The notes beneath the pieces were generated by a model. That model searched no databases and was not told the DNA's origin. It saw only the letters and a list, made by a program, of their open reading frames with translations. 64,000 bases of DNA from Paenibacillus sp. JZ16 (GTDB lineage Bacteria > Bacillota > Bacilli > Paenibacillales > Paenibacillaceae). Where the stretch lies: assembly GCF_015326965.1 (NCBI RefSeq), contig NZ_CP017659.1, forward strand, positions 1,178,001 through 1,242,000. Reading direction: 5' to 3'. Below are positions 41,730 through 51,314 of the stretch, piece by piece (positions within the stretch are counted from its first letter, which is position 1; the number at the start of each line of letters is the position of its first letter). Both the position numbers and the translations under genes were made by a program.

Positions 41730-43073
41730 TCAGACGGACTGAAACATGCTGTAACCCTCGTGATTCGATGATCGCATATCTTCTTTTGAAGCAAAATAAA
41801 TAGGGTTTGTCAGTGCCGCCATCGACAAGCCGTCGGCCAGATCAAGATTCCGCCAAATTTCAGCCCGCAAAAATCTCCTATGCATGGCGTTAACCATCAG
41901 TGTAACGCCTCCGTCCGAGTCAACAGAAGTTTCTTCCTCAAGACCGCGCTCGCTGTACAGGCGAATCAAATCGCCCGGAATCAAATCATCCAGTTGAACG
42001 ACCACCTCGTGATCGGCGTGCCCATAGGGCACTTCATCACCAATCCCGTATTCACCGCACTGAAGGGTGGCAAAAGGGCCATCTGGCGAATAAGTGATAA
42101 CGACATGGCCTTCCGCAATACCGTTCAGCACGCCTTCCACCGTTTTTTCATCGGTCCAGACCCATACGCATGGCATCGCATGCTTCACATATGAGTCCGG
42201 TCGATGCACATCGCTTCCCCCTACGGCTACCAGACGTCTTCCGGTAACGAGCTGCTCCTGCCACCAAGAAAGCGCGCGTCTGTTGTGCTCTCTCCAAGGG
42301 CCGTTCCAAATTTCTACCCAATCGTAATCCACATCGAAATCCCATTCCCACGGGCAGTTATCGCAGTGCGTATGGTTGAGCACAATCTTAGCTCCCCGTT
42401 CGCGGGCGACTCGAAACTTCTCGTGCACATCGGATATTCCCGATACGCGAAAATCATCCATGGGGTTCGTCACGCCGAGAAAATTACTATGACCATAATT
42501 CGTCGTAAACTCCGTACCCGGTATCATCAGTACCGAGGTCCCGCGGGGATACGCAAGGTTTTGGCTGATCGTATTGTGATCGGTCATGGCTATAAAATCG
42601 CAGCCCAAACTCTCCATCATGGCCGCATTCTCTTCCAGGGTATAAGTGCCGTCGCTATGAACGCTATGCGTGTGAAGATCTCCCTTCAGCCAGCGCGATA
42701 TCTTGTAGGTAAACTCGATTTCGATCGTGACCGTACAACCCTGAGCGGGAACCTTGTAAGCGTTATGGAGAATAGCCCAATCTCCTGGGGCCAACCGTCC
42801 TGGCAGGTATCCTGGAGTCGCTTGATTCAGACCGATGCTAAGTTCCTGACGTGCCCCTCCGCTCCAGCCTCTTACTCTCTCGGCGTCCCGGATCCCTAGA
42901 TCAATGACGGCTTTTGCGGCTTCATCGCCGTGGGATTCCACCTGATAGCTCACGTGGATTTCTTCGACACGCTCCGGCATTTGAAACGGTACTTCGATGT
43001 ACGTACTTTGTTCCGAATGCTCAATATATCGTTTGAAAGCTAATGTGTTCGTCCGCTCGATTCGTTTAGTCAT
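41730..43073 (-). CDS. CehA/McbA-family PHP-domain metallohydrolase
   Basis: The 447-residue product has a beta-rich N-terminal part (about 1-125) followed by a PHP metal centre: WLKGDLHTHSVHSDGTYT (HxH), IAMTDHN, MIPGTEFTT, IVLNHTHCDN and VGGSDVHRPDS. A C-terminal beta domain closes the protein. Members hydrolyse phosphate or carbamate esters and some act on sugars or nucleotides. It is the last gene of a LacI-controlled sugar ABC operon, 22 bases after the second permease, so it likely acts on the imported compound, perhaps as a phosphatase. There is no export signal. Confidence 0.85.
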   Translation of the reverse strand: MTKRIERTNTLAFKRYIEHSEQSTYIEVPFQMPERVEEIHVSYQVESHGDEAAKAVIDLGIRDAERVRGWSGGARQELSIGLNQATPGYLPGRLAPGDWAILHNAYKVPAQGCTVTIEIEFTYKISRWLKGDLHTHSVHSDGTYTLEENAAMMESLGCDFIAMTDHNTISQNLAYPRGTSVLMIPGTEFTTNYGHSNFLGVTNPMDDFRVSGISDVHEKFRVARERGAKIVLNHTHCDNCPWEWDFDVDYDWVEIWNGPWREHNRRALSWWQEQLVTGRRLVAVGGSDVHRPDSYVKHAMPCVWVWTDEKTVEGVLNGIAEGHVVITYSPDGPFATLQCGEYGIGDEVPYGHADHEVVVQLDDLIPGDLIRLYSERGLEEETSVDSDGGVTLMVNAMHRRFLRAEIWRNLDLADGLSMAALTNPIYFASKEDMRSSNHEGYSMFQSV

Positions 43074-43095
43074 ACGACTGCCTCCTCAATTCTGC

Positions 43096-43974
43096 TTATT
43101 CTTTATTTGCGCCGACAAACATTCCTTTAACAAAATACTTTTGCACATACGGATAGATGATGATTAGCGGAAGAAGCGCAATGACGATCCCTGCCATTCT
43201 GACATTGGTCGTGATAAGAAAATTGCTCGAGGTCGAATCGGTATCGACAATGAACGATTTCAACGCGATCTGCAGCGTATATTTGGACGAGTCATTTATA
43301 TACAGGAGGGCTGGCGTGAATTGGTTCCAGCGGCTGACAAATTCAAACAGCGTAACTGTTGCCAGCCCTGCGCTCGCAAGCGGCAAGTACATCGTAAAGA
43401 AAATCCGAAGATCCCCGGCTCCGTCGATCCGCGCCGATTCCGACATCTCGTAAGGGACGCTCAAAAAGAAATTTCGCATGAGCATGACGCTGAAGCCGGA
43501 TACGAAGCCGGAAAGTATGAGTGAGGACAACGTGTTCAGGAGTCCTAAATCCTGATTCACGATATACAGCGGGATCATGATCGCCTCGCTCGGAATCATC
43601 ATCGTTAACAGGATCGCGGATAACATCCACTTTTTTCCGGGAAGCCCTTTTTGAATCAGCACATAGCCTGCCATAGAACTTAGGAACACATGACCTACGG
43701 TACCGACAACGGTCACAATGACATTGTTCGTAAATGGCAAATAAAGCTTCATGCGGTTCCATACCGTGGAGAATCCCTCCAGGCTGAATTCCTTAGGCCA
43801 CAGTACGATCCCGGGCTGCATGGAAGCAAAATTCGATGAAAATGCAAGCGCAAGCGAATTTAAAAAAGGGATTACCATGGTTGAAACGAGCAGAAGGAGG
43901 AACAGAATATTGACCGCATCAAACACACGGCCCGGCAAGCTGATTTTATTCGTTGGTTTCATATACCGACTCAC
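43096..43974 (-). CDS. CUT1 sugar ABC permease (LplC/MalG type)
   Basis: The 292-residue product has six membrane segments and the EAA loop SVPYEMSESARIDGAGDLRIFFTMYLPLASAGLA, ending in YPYVQKYFVKGMFVGANKE, the standard C-terminus of LplC-type permeases. The frame begins at GTG 43974, overlapping the previous stop as GTGA; an ATG at 43962 with AAGGGTGA upstream is an alternative. It pairs with the permease at 43971-44843. No ATPase is encoded nearby, so an MsmX-type ATPase is probably shared. Confidence 0.92.
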   Translation of the reverse strand: MSRYMKPTNKISLPGRVFDAVNILFLLLLVSTMVIPFLNSLALAFSSNFASMQPGIVLWPKEFSLEGFSTVWNRMKLYLPFTNNVIVTVVGTVGHVFLSSMAGYVLIQKGLPGKKWMLSAILLTMMIPSEAIMIPLYIVNQDLGLLNTLSSLILSGFVSGFSVMLMRNFFLSVPYEMSESARIDGAGDLRIFFTMYLPLASAGLATVTLFEFVSRWNQFTPALLYINDSSKYTLQIALKSFIVDTDSTSSNFLITTNVRMAGIVIALLPLIIIYPYVQKYFVKGMFVGANKE

Positions 43975-44843
43975 CCTTCATCGTAGCGGATCACCGCTCT
44001 TGTTACGTACGTTAGCGCGAATGTTGCCATAATCACCAGGAAGCCGGCCGCCGTAGCAGGTCCAACGCTAAATTCCAATATCCCCTTTTGGTAGGTGTAC
44101 ATCATAATGACATCGACTTTATTGGCAATGGCGCCGTTACTCATCACGAATATTTGATCAAACAAACGCAGGATTCCCAAAACGTTCAACATAATGACCA
44201 CTTTCATGGTGGAGCGAAGCATCGGAATCGTTACATATCGTATCCTTTGCCAGCGACTGGCTCCGTCCATGCTCGCAGCCTCATACAGCGATGGATTGAT
44301 GTTTACGATGGCGGCCAGGTACATAATGCAGGTATACCCCATTTCCTTCCAGCCAGAAGTCAGGATCATGACGGAGCGGGCATAACGGTCCGAAGACAGG
44401 AACCCGACCGGCTGACCGCCAAAGAGCTGGATGATTTGGTTCACGATGCCCGTATCCGGAGACAGCAGTAGAGTCCACATCCCGCCTACGACAACCCAAG
44501 AGAATAAATGAGGTAAATAGACGATCATCTGGGTCATTTTTTTGAACCAGGCGGAAGCCACTTCATTTAAGGAGAGCGCAAGAATCAGCGGCAACAAGAA
44601 GTTGATGATAAAACTTCCGGCGCCGATTACGATCGTATTCTGAAAAACTTCCCAAAAAGCCGGATCCTTTAGCACACTCAGATAGTTATCGATGCCGATG
44701 AACGGACGATCTCCGATCAGCCGGTAATCTTGAATGCTGATAACAAGTCCTCGGGCAAGCGGATAAAAGGAAAAGATGAGGAAGTAGGCCAGGATAGGAA
44801 GCATCATAAAATATAGGGTTTTGTATTTGAATATGGCTTTCAC
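43971..44843 (-). CDS. CUT1 sugar ABC permease (LplB/UgpA type)
   Basis: The 290-residue product has six membrane segments, the UgpA landmark sequence PFIGIDNYLSVLKDPAFWEVFQNT and the EAA loop INPSLYEAASMDGASRWQRIRYVTIPMLRS. The start is GTG at 44843, preceded by AAGGGGGCG with 7 bases of spacing; an upstream open frame to 44906 has no site. It is located in the cell membrane and forms the translocation pore with the second permease. Confidence 0.92.
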   Translation of the reverse strand: MKAIFKYKTLYFMMLPILAYFLIFSFYPLARGLVISIQDYRLIGDRPFIGIDNYLSVLKDPAFWEVFQNTIVIGAGSFIINFLLPLILALSLNEVASAWFKKMTQMIVYLPHLFSWVVVGGMWTLLLSPDTGIVNQIIQLFGGQPVGFLSSDRYARSVMILTSGWKEMGYTCIMYLAAIVNINPSLYEAASMDGASRWQRIRYVTIPMLRSTMKVVIMLNVLGILRLFDQIFVMSNGAIANKVDVIMMYTYQKGILEFSVGPATAAGFLVIMATFALTYVTRAVIRYDEG

Positions 44844-44909
44844 GGAATTTCGCCCCCTTATTAAAAAATAAAGAAGGGCGCGGCCGCCATCACCGCCCCT
44901 CCTCATGCT

Positions 44910-46337
44910 TTAATCGATAAGTCCGCCTGCTTTAAGCTCTTCTCGCATTTTCTTTACGGCGTCGGCAGCCGGCATTTCGCCCATGATCGCTTTGAAGGAA
45001 TATTCATTGATAATCTTCTCGGCATTCGCCCAATTCGGAGGCGTTAATTCCAAGGAAGCGTATTGATCGACGAGATCCTGCGCTTCCTGGACGCCCGGCA
45101 GTTTACCGAAAGGCGGTTCGACGTTGCGGTTATACCAGAAAGGAACGCCATGGTCGGAAGCATGCTCTTTACCGGTTTGGGTCAGTTCGTATTTGCCGTT
45201 GTCAACCGTGTAATCCACATCCTTTATGCCTAAACTGCCCAGCGTGATACCTTCCTCGGAATGCCACCATTCAATGAATTCAATGGCTGTTTTCGGATGC
45301 TCCGCATTGACGGGAATAACCCACACATCCGGATCGCCTCTGCGCAGCATGTGGTTGCCGTTTGCGTCGGCTGCACCAGGCAAGCCCTTTGCTTCGAATT
45401 TCGTATTCGGATCTTGTTCGTGGCGCGTATTGTTCAGCATGCCTACCCAAGCGTCCCAGTACGTAATCATGCCGACACGGTCGGTCAGGAACAGGTCTCG
45501 CATTTTACCGGTGTCATTCGTGGTAAAGTTCGGATCCAGAATGCCTTCCTCAAACAGCTTGTTCAGCCATTCATAAACCGGGATGGCCGCATCCGTAGAA
45601 TATGGAACGTCCAGCTTGCCGTCCGCCGTTTCCACATATCGTTGTTTCAAGCCCGCTGCGCTGAAGAAGCCCTGCAGTTCATACATGCCGGCCGTGCTGA
45701 GTCCGTACGTGTCTTTTTTGCCGTTTCCGTCCGGATCTTGTTCGGTGAACGCTTTGAGGATGTTATAATAATCGTCCAGCGTTGCAGGCTCCGGCAGGTT
45801 TAATTCGTCCAGCCAGTCCTTGCGAACGATCGGCATCGTTCCTCCCTGGTACTTGGTGAACACGCCGTAGATCTGGCCATCCTTCGTCTTTACTTGTTCC
45901 CACTCATTCGCGGGAATGACGTTTGGATCCGACAGCACCTTGGAGTTGTTCACTTGATCGGTCAGCGGCGTAAGAATTCCTTGTTCAACGAAGGTGGACA
46001 TCTTCTCTTTGCTGATTTGCAGCAGATCGAACTTTTCACCTGAGGCGATTGCTGCAAGCAGCTTCTGGTCATAGTCAGCTGCCGGCTTGTTCATCGTTAC
46101 CTTGATGCCGGTTAGACGCTCGATTTCCTGCTCGAACTGCGTATTCTCTTCAGGCGTTTTGCCGCCGATGACCCCCGTCATGATTTTGAGGGTGCGTTCT
46201 TCTTTCGATGCAGCTTGCGATGCGGCATTGCTGCCCTCCTGATTACTGCTGCCTGGACTTGAGGAACAGCCCGCAAGCAGCCCACCGAACAGAGATACAG
46301 CCATGAGCGCGATCATGATTTTGTTTCGTTTTACCAA
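44910..46337 (-). CDS. Sugar ABC transporter substrate-binding lipoprotein
   Basis: The 475-residue product has a lipoprotein signal (VKRNKIMIALMAVSLFGGLLAGC) with the lipobox LLAGC, then a long periplasmic-binding-protein domain (e.g. LKIMTGVIGGKTPEENTQFEQEIE, GAADANGNHML, VWVIPVNAEHP). It belongs to the family 1 extracellular solute-binding proteins of LplA type. The start is a TTG at 46337, 8 bases after AAGGAG; a GTG three codons upstream overlaps the site. It is 22 bases after the LacI gene. Confidence 0.92.
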   Translation of the reverse strand: MVKRNKIMIALMAVSLFGGLLAGCSSSPGSSNQEGSNAASQAASKEERTLKIMTGVIGGKTPEENTQFEQEIERLTGIKVTMNKPAADYDQKLLAAIASGEKFDLLQISKEKMSTFVEQGILTPLTDQVNNSKVLSDPNVIPANEWEQVKTKDGQIYGVFTKYQGGTMPIVRKDWLDELNLPEPATLDDYYNILKAFTEQDPDGNGKKDTYGLSTAGMYELQGFFSAAGLKQRYVETADGKLDVPYSTDAAIPVYEWLNKLFEEGILDPNFTTNDTGKMRDLFLTDRVGMITYWDAWVGMLNNTRHEQDPNTKFEAKGLPGAADANGNHMLRRGDPDVWVIPVNAEHPKTAIEFIEWWHSEEGITLGSLGIKDVDYTVDNGKYELTQTGKEHASDHGVPFWYNRNVEPPFGKLPGVQEAQDLVDQYASLELTPPNWANAEKIINEYSFKAIMGEMPAADAVKKMREELKAGGLID

Positions 46338-46359
46338 GCTAACCACTCCTTATTCGTCA

Positions 46360-47373
46360 TTAGGAAAGAACTTTGCAGGAATCCCTCACTACCAGCTGTG
46401 CGGGGATGATGATTTGCCTGTGGACACGTTTATCGCTTATTTTCTCGATCAACAGCTTGGCTGCTTCAGCTCCAAGCGTCTCTGCCGACAACTCCACGGA
46501 TGTCAGCTTTGGGTTCATACCTTGAGCTAAAATCGCATCATTGCTGAGGGCGATGACCGATAGCTGTTCCGGCACCTCAATATCCAGCTCCCTGGCTGCC
46601 CTCAGCACGCCAAGAGCTACTCTGTCCGTATCGGTAATGATTGCCGTATAGTTCATGTTTCCATAGGTATTCATGATGGACATGTATCCGTATTCCGTAC
46701 CGTTGGCATGCAGCCTGTGGTTATAGTACATCACGTACTCTTCGCGCATCGGCAGAGCGTACTGGCGATAAGCTTCCAATAAGCCATGTTTTCGATCATA
46801 GGACACGGTCATATCGGAGGCTGCATTCAGAAAGAGGATGGATTGATGTCCTCCTTGAAGCAAATAATCTCCTACCTGATGAGCCACTTTCGTGTTGTTA
46901 TTATCCACGTAGCTGATCGAATCGTCATATGGATCCGACCGACCCACCAGCACAAGAGGTGTGCCCATCATCAGATACCGTTGGATGCGTAAATCATTCT
47001 TTCGCGGGTTGAGCAGAATGACGCCATCGACAGGATCCTGCGAATACATCGTAGGATCATCCTGCTCGGGTAATGTATCGAGCACTAAGCGGTAGCCCTG
47101 CTTGGAGCATTCCTTGATGACACCGTTAATCAACTGAGTATCGAAGGCCGTCATCATCCCATCAGGCGGGAGAGGGATCTTGAGGCCGATGCTCATCGTC
47201 CTCTTGATCGCGAGGCTTCGGGCCAGTTGATTCGGGAAATATCCCAGCTCTTGGGCTACCTCTAGTACCCGCTCCGTCACTTGCTGGCTGATCGGCCTTT
47301 TTTTGCTGAACACACTGGATACGGTCCCCTTGGATACACCAGCCCTCTTGGCAACGTCATCAATGGTAGCCAT
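46360..47373 (-). CDS. LacI-family transcriptional regulator
   Basis: The 337-residue product has a LacI helix-turn-helix (ATIDDVAKRAGVSKGTVSSVFSKKRPISQQVTERVLEVAQELGYFPN) and a periplasmic-binding-protein-like sensor (IGLKIPL, VDGVILLNPR, LVLVGR, IALSNDAILAQGM, TSVELSAETLGAEAAKLL). It is the first gene of the ABC operon and probably represses it until the sugar is bound. A 16-bp palindrome with a central CCGG lies upstream, overlapping the likely -10 element. Confidence 0.93.
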   Translation of the reverse strand: MATIDDVAKRAGVSKGTVSSVFSKKRPISQQVTERVLEVAQELGYFPNQLARSLAIKRTMSIGLKIPLPPDGMMTAFDTQLINGVIKECSKQGYRLVLDTLPEQDDPTMYSQDPVDGVILLNPRKNDLRIQRYLMMGTPLVLVGRSDPYDDSISYVDNNNTKVAHQVGDYLLQGGHQSILFLNAASDMTVSYDRKHGLLEAYRQYALPMREEYVMYYNHRLHANGTEYGYMSIMNTYGNMNYTAIITDTDRVALGVLRAARELDIEVPEQLSVIALSNDAILAQGMNPKLTSVELSAETLGAEAAKLLIEKISDKRVHRQIIIPAQLVVRDSCKVLS

Positions 47374-47419
47374 CTATGGTTGTTCCTTTCTCTAGCAAAT
47401 TCTCATTGCCTGCTGGATC

Positions 47420-47458
47420 ATTAAACCGGTTTAATAACCCTACGCCATTGATTGTAAA
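47420..47458 (-). promoter_or_regulatory. LacI-type operator and promoter of the ABC operon
   Basis: The perfect palindrome ATTAAACCGGTTTAAT (47420-47435) is a classic LacI/GalR-family operator. On the minus strand TTTACA (47453-47458) and TATTAA (47431-47436), spaced by 16 bp, form the likely promoter, with the operator overlapping the -10 element. Confidence 0.75.
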
Positions 47459-47557
47459 AAAGAATAATTTAATAGAATGCAGGTTTTTGTTAATTAAAAA
47501 TTAAAATCTCTGCACCAGCTCGATGAAGGATGCTGCTCTCGTTTTTCCCGACAAACC

Positions 47558-47581
47558 AAAAAAAGTCGCCAACTAGGCGAC
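47558..47581 (-). terminator. Rho-independent terminator after the DUF6157 remnant
   Basis: A 6-bp GC-rich stem (GTCGCC at 47565-47570 with GGCGAC at 47576-47581) is followed on the minus strand by seven Ts. It directly follows the second stop of the broken DUF6157-like gene. Confidence 0.75.
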
Positions 47582-47914
47582 TTAGTATACATGTAATTGA
47601 TGAGACCCAACGCTATCGAGTGCGGGTTGAGCGTCATGATGAATACCCCAGCCATAACGCTTGCCCAAGGACGAGGTTCGGAATCAAGGCTGCCCTTTGG
47701 AGAAGAACTTCTCGCGTGCGGTTGCTCTTTCCTTCTTCGAGATTTGATTGCGCTCCGCAAACACTTCGAATAACACATCCTCTTGCGTGTATCGGTAAGG
47801 GTGATTCGACAGCATCTCATACTGAACTATCGGTATGGTCTTAGACAGGTCTCGAAGACCGTTGACTTTATTATGATAAGTTTCCTTATGTCCCGAAATT
47901 AATAACAGCCTCAA
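47582..47914 (-). pseudogene. Broken DUF6157-family gene with an internal stop
   Basis: The first 76 codons (to 47684) contain IVQYEMLSNHPYRYTQEDVLFEVFAERNQ and then REKFFSKGQP, the core of DUF6157 proteins. The next codon is TGA, where the family has Cys (GQPCxRxSPLxKRYGWG), and the same frame continues FRTSSLGKRYGWGIHHD before a second stop at 47582-47584. The N-terminus is also diverged (the usual FIxVAxDCP is absent). So the gene is inactivated by a nonsense change and is decaying; the family function is unknown. Confidence 0.72.
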
Positions 47915-47943
47915 TCTGTCCTACCGGAGAAATCGAGACTGTT
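47903..47943 (-). terminator. Possible terminator of the dehydrogenase gene
   Basis: A long imperfect stem (AACAGCCTCAAT at 47903-47914 with ATCGAGACTGTT at 47932-47943) lies about 100 bases beyond the dehydrogenase stop. The following minus-strand sequence TTATTAATTTC is only moderately T-rich, so termination is uncertain. Confidence 0.35.
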
Positions 47944-48039
47944 ATGTTCTATTGCGACTTTTCGTACCCGTTTGTTCTTTGGCATCATACGCATGTTATG
48001 GTCCTTTGAGGACTTAGATCAGTAAAAAGAAACTGAATC

Positions 48040-48924
48040 TCACTCACCCGTATAATATCTAATCAAAGCCTGCGTGCCTTTATCCTCAAATCCCTTCTCT
48101 GCCAGCTGGCGGTACAGCGATTCGGCGAGGCATAAGCCCGGCGTAACCAAGTTCATTCCCTTAGCGGATTCCAGCGCAATTCCCATATCCTTGATGAAAT
48201 GCTTGATATAGAATCCCGGCTCCAGATTCCCGGCAATCATGCGCGGAGCCAGATTGCTAAGCGACCAGCTGCCCGCCGCTCCGCTCTCGATGCTCTTGAG
48301 CACGGTTTCGGGATCAAGCCCGGCGCTCTCCGCATAGGCCAGCGCCTCGCAGACTCCTATCATGTTAGAGGCAATGGCGATCTGGTTGCACATCTTCGCA
48401 TGCTGGCCAGCGCCGGCTTGTCCTTGATGAACGATATTGCTTCCCATCGTTGACAGCAGCGGCTGCACCGCCTTGAAGTCTCCCTCTTCCCCGCCGATCA
48501 TAATGGACAGCCTCGCTTCACGTGAACCCACGTCACCGCCGGAGACCGGAGCATCGATAGCATGGAGCCCTTTCGACGAGGCGGCTTCATAGATACGGCG
48601 GGCAAGCAGCGGACTGGACGTCGTCATATCGATCAGATATGCCCCTTCCCTGGCATGCGCCACCAGCCCTTCCGGCTCTAAATAGAGTTCCTCGACATCC
48701 TTCGGGTAGCCCACCATCGTAATGATTACGTCGCAGGCCTGCGCCAGCTTTGCCGGGGTATCGTGCCAAGCCGCGCCGTCCGACACCAGCCGCTCCGCCT
48801 TGGAGGCGGTTCGCGTGTAAACGTGCAGCGCGTAGCCGGCTTTCTGAATATGCCCTGCCATACTGTGGCCCATTACGCCCAAGCCGATAAAGCCTACGGT
48901 CGTTTGTTTCGGTGCGATTGTCAT
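48040..48924 (-). CDS. GarR/3-hydroxyisobutyrate dehydrogenase-like oxidoreductase
   Basis: The 294-residue product has an NAD(P)-binding motif (GFIGLGVMGHSMAGHIQKAGY), the substrate-binding block DAPVSGGDVGSREARLSIM and the catalytic Lys in GAGQHAKMCNQIAIASNM of beta-hydroxyacid dehydrogenases. Tartronate semialdehyde reductases and 3-hydroxyisobutyrate dehydrogenases are close; the substrate is not certain. It is the last gene of the glycan-use locus, 53 bases after the AraC regulator, so it probably reduces or oxidises a product of that pathway. It differs from the two imine-reductase-type genes, which lack the catalytic Lys. Confidence 0.88.
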   Translation of the reverse strand: MTIAPKQTTVGFIGLGVMGHSMAGHIQKAGYALHVYTRTASKAERLVSDGAAWHDTPAKLAQACDVIITMVGYPKDVEELYLEPEGLVAHAREGAYLIDMTTSSPLLARRIYEAASSKGLHAIDAPVSGGDVGSREARLSIMIGGEEGDFKAVQPLLSTMGSNIVHQGQAGAGQHAKMCNQIAIASNMIGVCEALAYAESAGLDPETVLKSIESGAAGSWSLSNLAPRMIAGNLEPGFYIKHFIKDMGIALESAKGMNLVTPGLCLAESLYRQLAEKGFEDKGTQALIRYYTGE

Positions 48925-48977
48925 TATGTGATCCTCTCCTTTTTCTGTATAAGCCTAAGCCTGTATAATTGGTTTTC

Positions 48978-51314
48978 CTATCTTACCGACAGTCGATACT
49001 GCCGCGGAGACATCTGCAGAAAACGCTGAAAGGCCCGGTTCAGGTTCCGTTCGGAATAACCGACGATTTCGGCAATCTCCATGACCGTGTAATCCGTGTC
49101 CTTGAGCAGCTGCTTCGCCTTCTGCACTTTGGAGTTCATGACGTATTCGACAAAGGATACGCCCATCTCCTTCTTGAACAGCCGGCTGAGGTACGACGGG
49201 CTCACCCCCACCAGCTCGGCACAGTCCGCCAGTGAATGAGCACCATCGGGATGACGGCTGATATGGCCGCATACCCGCTGAACGATCAGGCGGGTGGAGC
49301 GGGTACGCAGGTCATGACTTATTTCCTGGTATAGCGGGAACAGGGCGCCGATGAACCAGTCATGCATTTCGCGTGAGGTCTGGTTCTCCTTCAGTTGGTC
49401 GAACAGATTACCTCCCAGCAACTCCAGCACGCCGGGACCTTTCTCCTCCATCGACTGGACAATGGCCGAGAGCAGCACGTAATAGCTCTGGAAGGTCACG
49501 TTGTACGACTCCGACACCCGAATCCGCCGGGAAAATTCATGCAGCGACGCCTCAGCCTGCGGCAGATCCCCATTCCACAAATATTCGATCATCTCCGATT
49601 CGATGTCTTTCGGATACATGAACACGGGATTACGCTCGATACGGATCATGTCTTCATAGAACAGTACGGTATCCGCATCATGGAACAGACGATATTGCAG
49701 AGCAAGCTGCGCCTCCTTATAGGATTCTGCCGCCCGACTCAATGTTCCAGTATTGCCGATGCCGATGGACGCGGAAAAAGAAAGATAGCGCGCCAGCGAC
49801 TGACTGACGGATTCCGCATAACATGCGAGGAGGCTGCGGAGCTCCTGGGAGGAAACCCCGGGTTCTCCCGGCCTCAGGAGCGCCACAGCTTCCCGGTCCT
49901 CCCGGTCCACCACGTAACCCTCCAACTGCCGGTTGTTTGCCAGCAGCTCGGACATGACGTTTTTGACCGCAAACACGATGACCGGGCCTTCGTTAGGCAA
50001 AAATCGCTTTTTTACCGGATTCTCGACTTTCACCACTATCGTGGCATATGGTCCGCTCATCGGAATCATGTGCTTCGCGCACCCCTCCTCCAGCGTGCCG
50101 GACCGCCACGAGCTTCCGGACAGCAGCAAACGCTGCAGGAACCGTTCCCGTAAATCCGGTTGAATTTTTCGAATGTAGCTGTTCAGGGATTCCGCCTGCT
50201 CGTTCAAGTAGCTAAGGGAGGAGCGGATGTACTCGATTTCATTCTCTTTGACGGAGCTATCCGCCCCGCTCCTGCCGTTTCTTCTCAAATGCTCCCCGTA
50301 ACGAAGGAGCTGCTGGATCGGATTGTACGCTATTTTGGACGAGAACCAGGTGAGCAATACCGCGATCAGCATGAAGACGGACACCGACATGACGATCAGC
50401 ACGCGGATCCACCTCAATTGCTCGATCATCTCCCGCTCCGGCATCCGGGACACATATAGACGGCCCATGGAGGTCTTGTAAAAGGCGACCAGTTCCTTGC
50501 CGTCCTCCCCGGTCAGCACGTCATGGCCGGACGTTTCCCCGCTCTCTACCAGAGATACCCAAATGGGGTCTTCTTCCACGGCTTTGCCGATCTCGCTGCG
50601 TCCATCCGTATGCAGCAGGACCCGGTGATCGGAGTCCAGAATGGCCAGCGACTGCTCCTCCAGGGAAAGGGTATAGTTGTTCAAAAGGCTGCGAAGCGAT
50701 TCCTCTTTCACTTGTATCAAGATGGTGCCTCTCGGTTGCCCCAGCACCATAACAGGAAGATGGCGGACGTAAGAGACGTATCCGTTCTCCGTCGACTTCG
50801 GGAGGTGCATCCACCTCGCTCCGCCTTCCCTCCCCACGGCTTGCTCGATATCTTCTTTTCCCTTGTACCCGTCCAGGTGGACCAGGCCATAGGAGTGCGA
50901 CAGCAGCAGCCGGTGCCGAACATCGTAAAACAGGATGTCTTCGATCAGGTTATTCGTATTTTTGTGCAGCTGAAACAGCTTGAGCATATCCAATTGCTGC
51001 ATGTAGTCCGTCTCATATTCGGGATTTTCCAGCGCGCTGCGAATCAGCGGACCGCTGGCAAGCTGAAGCGATTCATGCTCGATGCTTGTTATGATATTTT
51101 CGACGCGGTCCTTCAGCTGCATCAAGGACGCCATATTATTTTCCTGGAACTGGACCGTCAGCTTTTTCATGGAGAAATGGTAGTAGGCGCTTCCGGCTAG
51201 GATCACCGGAATTATAGCCGACAGGCATCCGAGCCAAATCAGACGCTTCAGATAGCGGTTCGCGGAGAACCAGCGGAGGAACGAGGTCTGAATATGCTGC
51301 CAAAGAGACTTCAC
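48978..51314 (-). CDS. Membrane-bound AraC-family regulator (YesN/dCache type)
   Basis: The 778-residue product has a first membrane helix (about 26-48), an extracellular sensing region with a Cache-like fold (about 50-300), a second membrane helix (about 305-325) and a cytoplasmic part that ends in an AraC DNA-binding domain (SLADCAELVGVSPSYLSRLFKKEMGVSFVEYVMNSKVQKAKQLLKDTDYTVMEIAEIVGY). The start is GTG, 8 bases after GGAGGTG. Such regulators are common beside LplABC-type ABC operons in Paenibacillus and activate them on binding a glycan outside the cell. Here it lies downstream of the GHL/ABC genes it probably controls. Confidence 0.9.
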   Translation of the reverse strand: MKSLWQHIQTSFLRWFSANRYLKRLIWLGCLSAIIPVILAGSAYYHFSMKKLTVQFQENNMASLMQLKDRVENIITSIEHESLQLASGPLIRSALENPEYETDYMQQLDMLKLFQLHKNTNNLIEDILFYDVRHRLLLSHSYGLVHLDGYKGKEDIEQAVGREGGARWMHLPKSTENGYVSYVRHLPVMVLGQPRGTILIQVKEESLRSLLNNYTLSLEEQSLAILDSDHRVLLHTDGRSEIGKAVEEDPIWVSLVESGETSGHDVLTGEDGKELVAFYKTSMGRLYVSRMPEREMIEQLRWIRVLIVMSVSVFMLIAVLLTWFSSKIAYNPIQQLLRYGEHLRRNGRSGADSSVKENEIEYIRSSLSYLNEQAESLNSYIRKIQPDLRERFLQRLLLSGSSWRSGTLEEGCAKHMIPMSGPYATIVVKVENPVKKRFLPNEGPVIVFAVKNVMSELLANNRQLEGYVVDREDREAVALLRPGEPGVSSQELRSLLACYAESVSQSLARYLSFSASIGIGNTGTLSRAAESYKEAQLALQYRLFHDADTVLFYEDMIRIERNPVFMYPKDIESEMIEYLWNGDLPQAEASLHEFSRRIRVSESYNVTFQSYYVLLSAIVQSMEEKGPGVLELLGGNLFDQLKENQTSREMHDWFIGALFPLYQEISHDLRTRSTRLIVQRVCGHISRHPDGAHSLADCAELVGVSPSYLSRLFKKEMGVSFVEYVMNSKVQKAKQLLKDTDYTVMEIAEIVGYSERNLNRAFQRFLQMSPRQYRLSVR

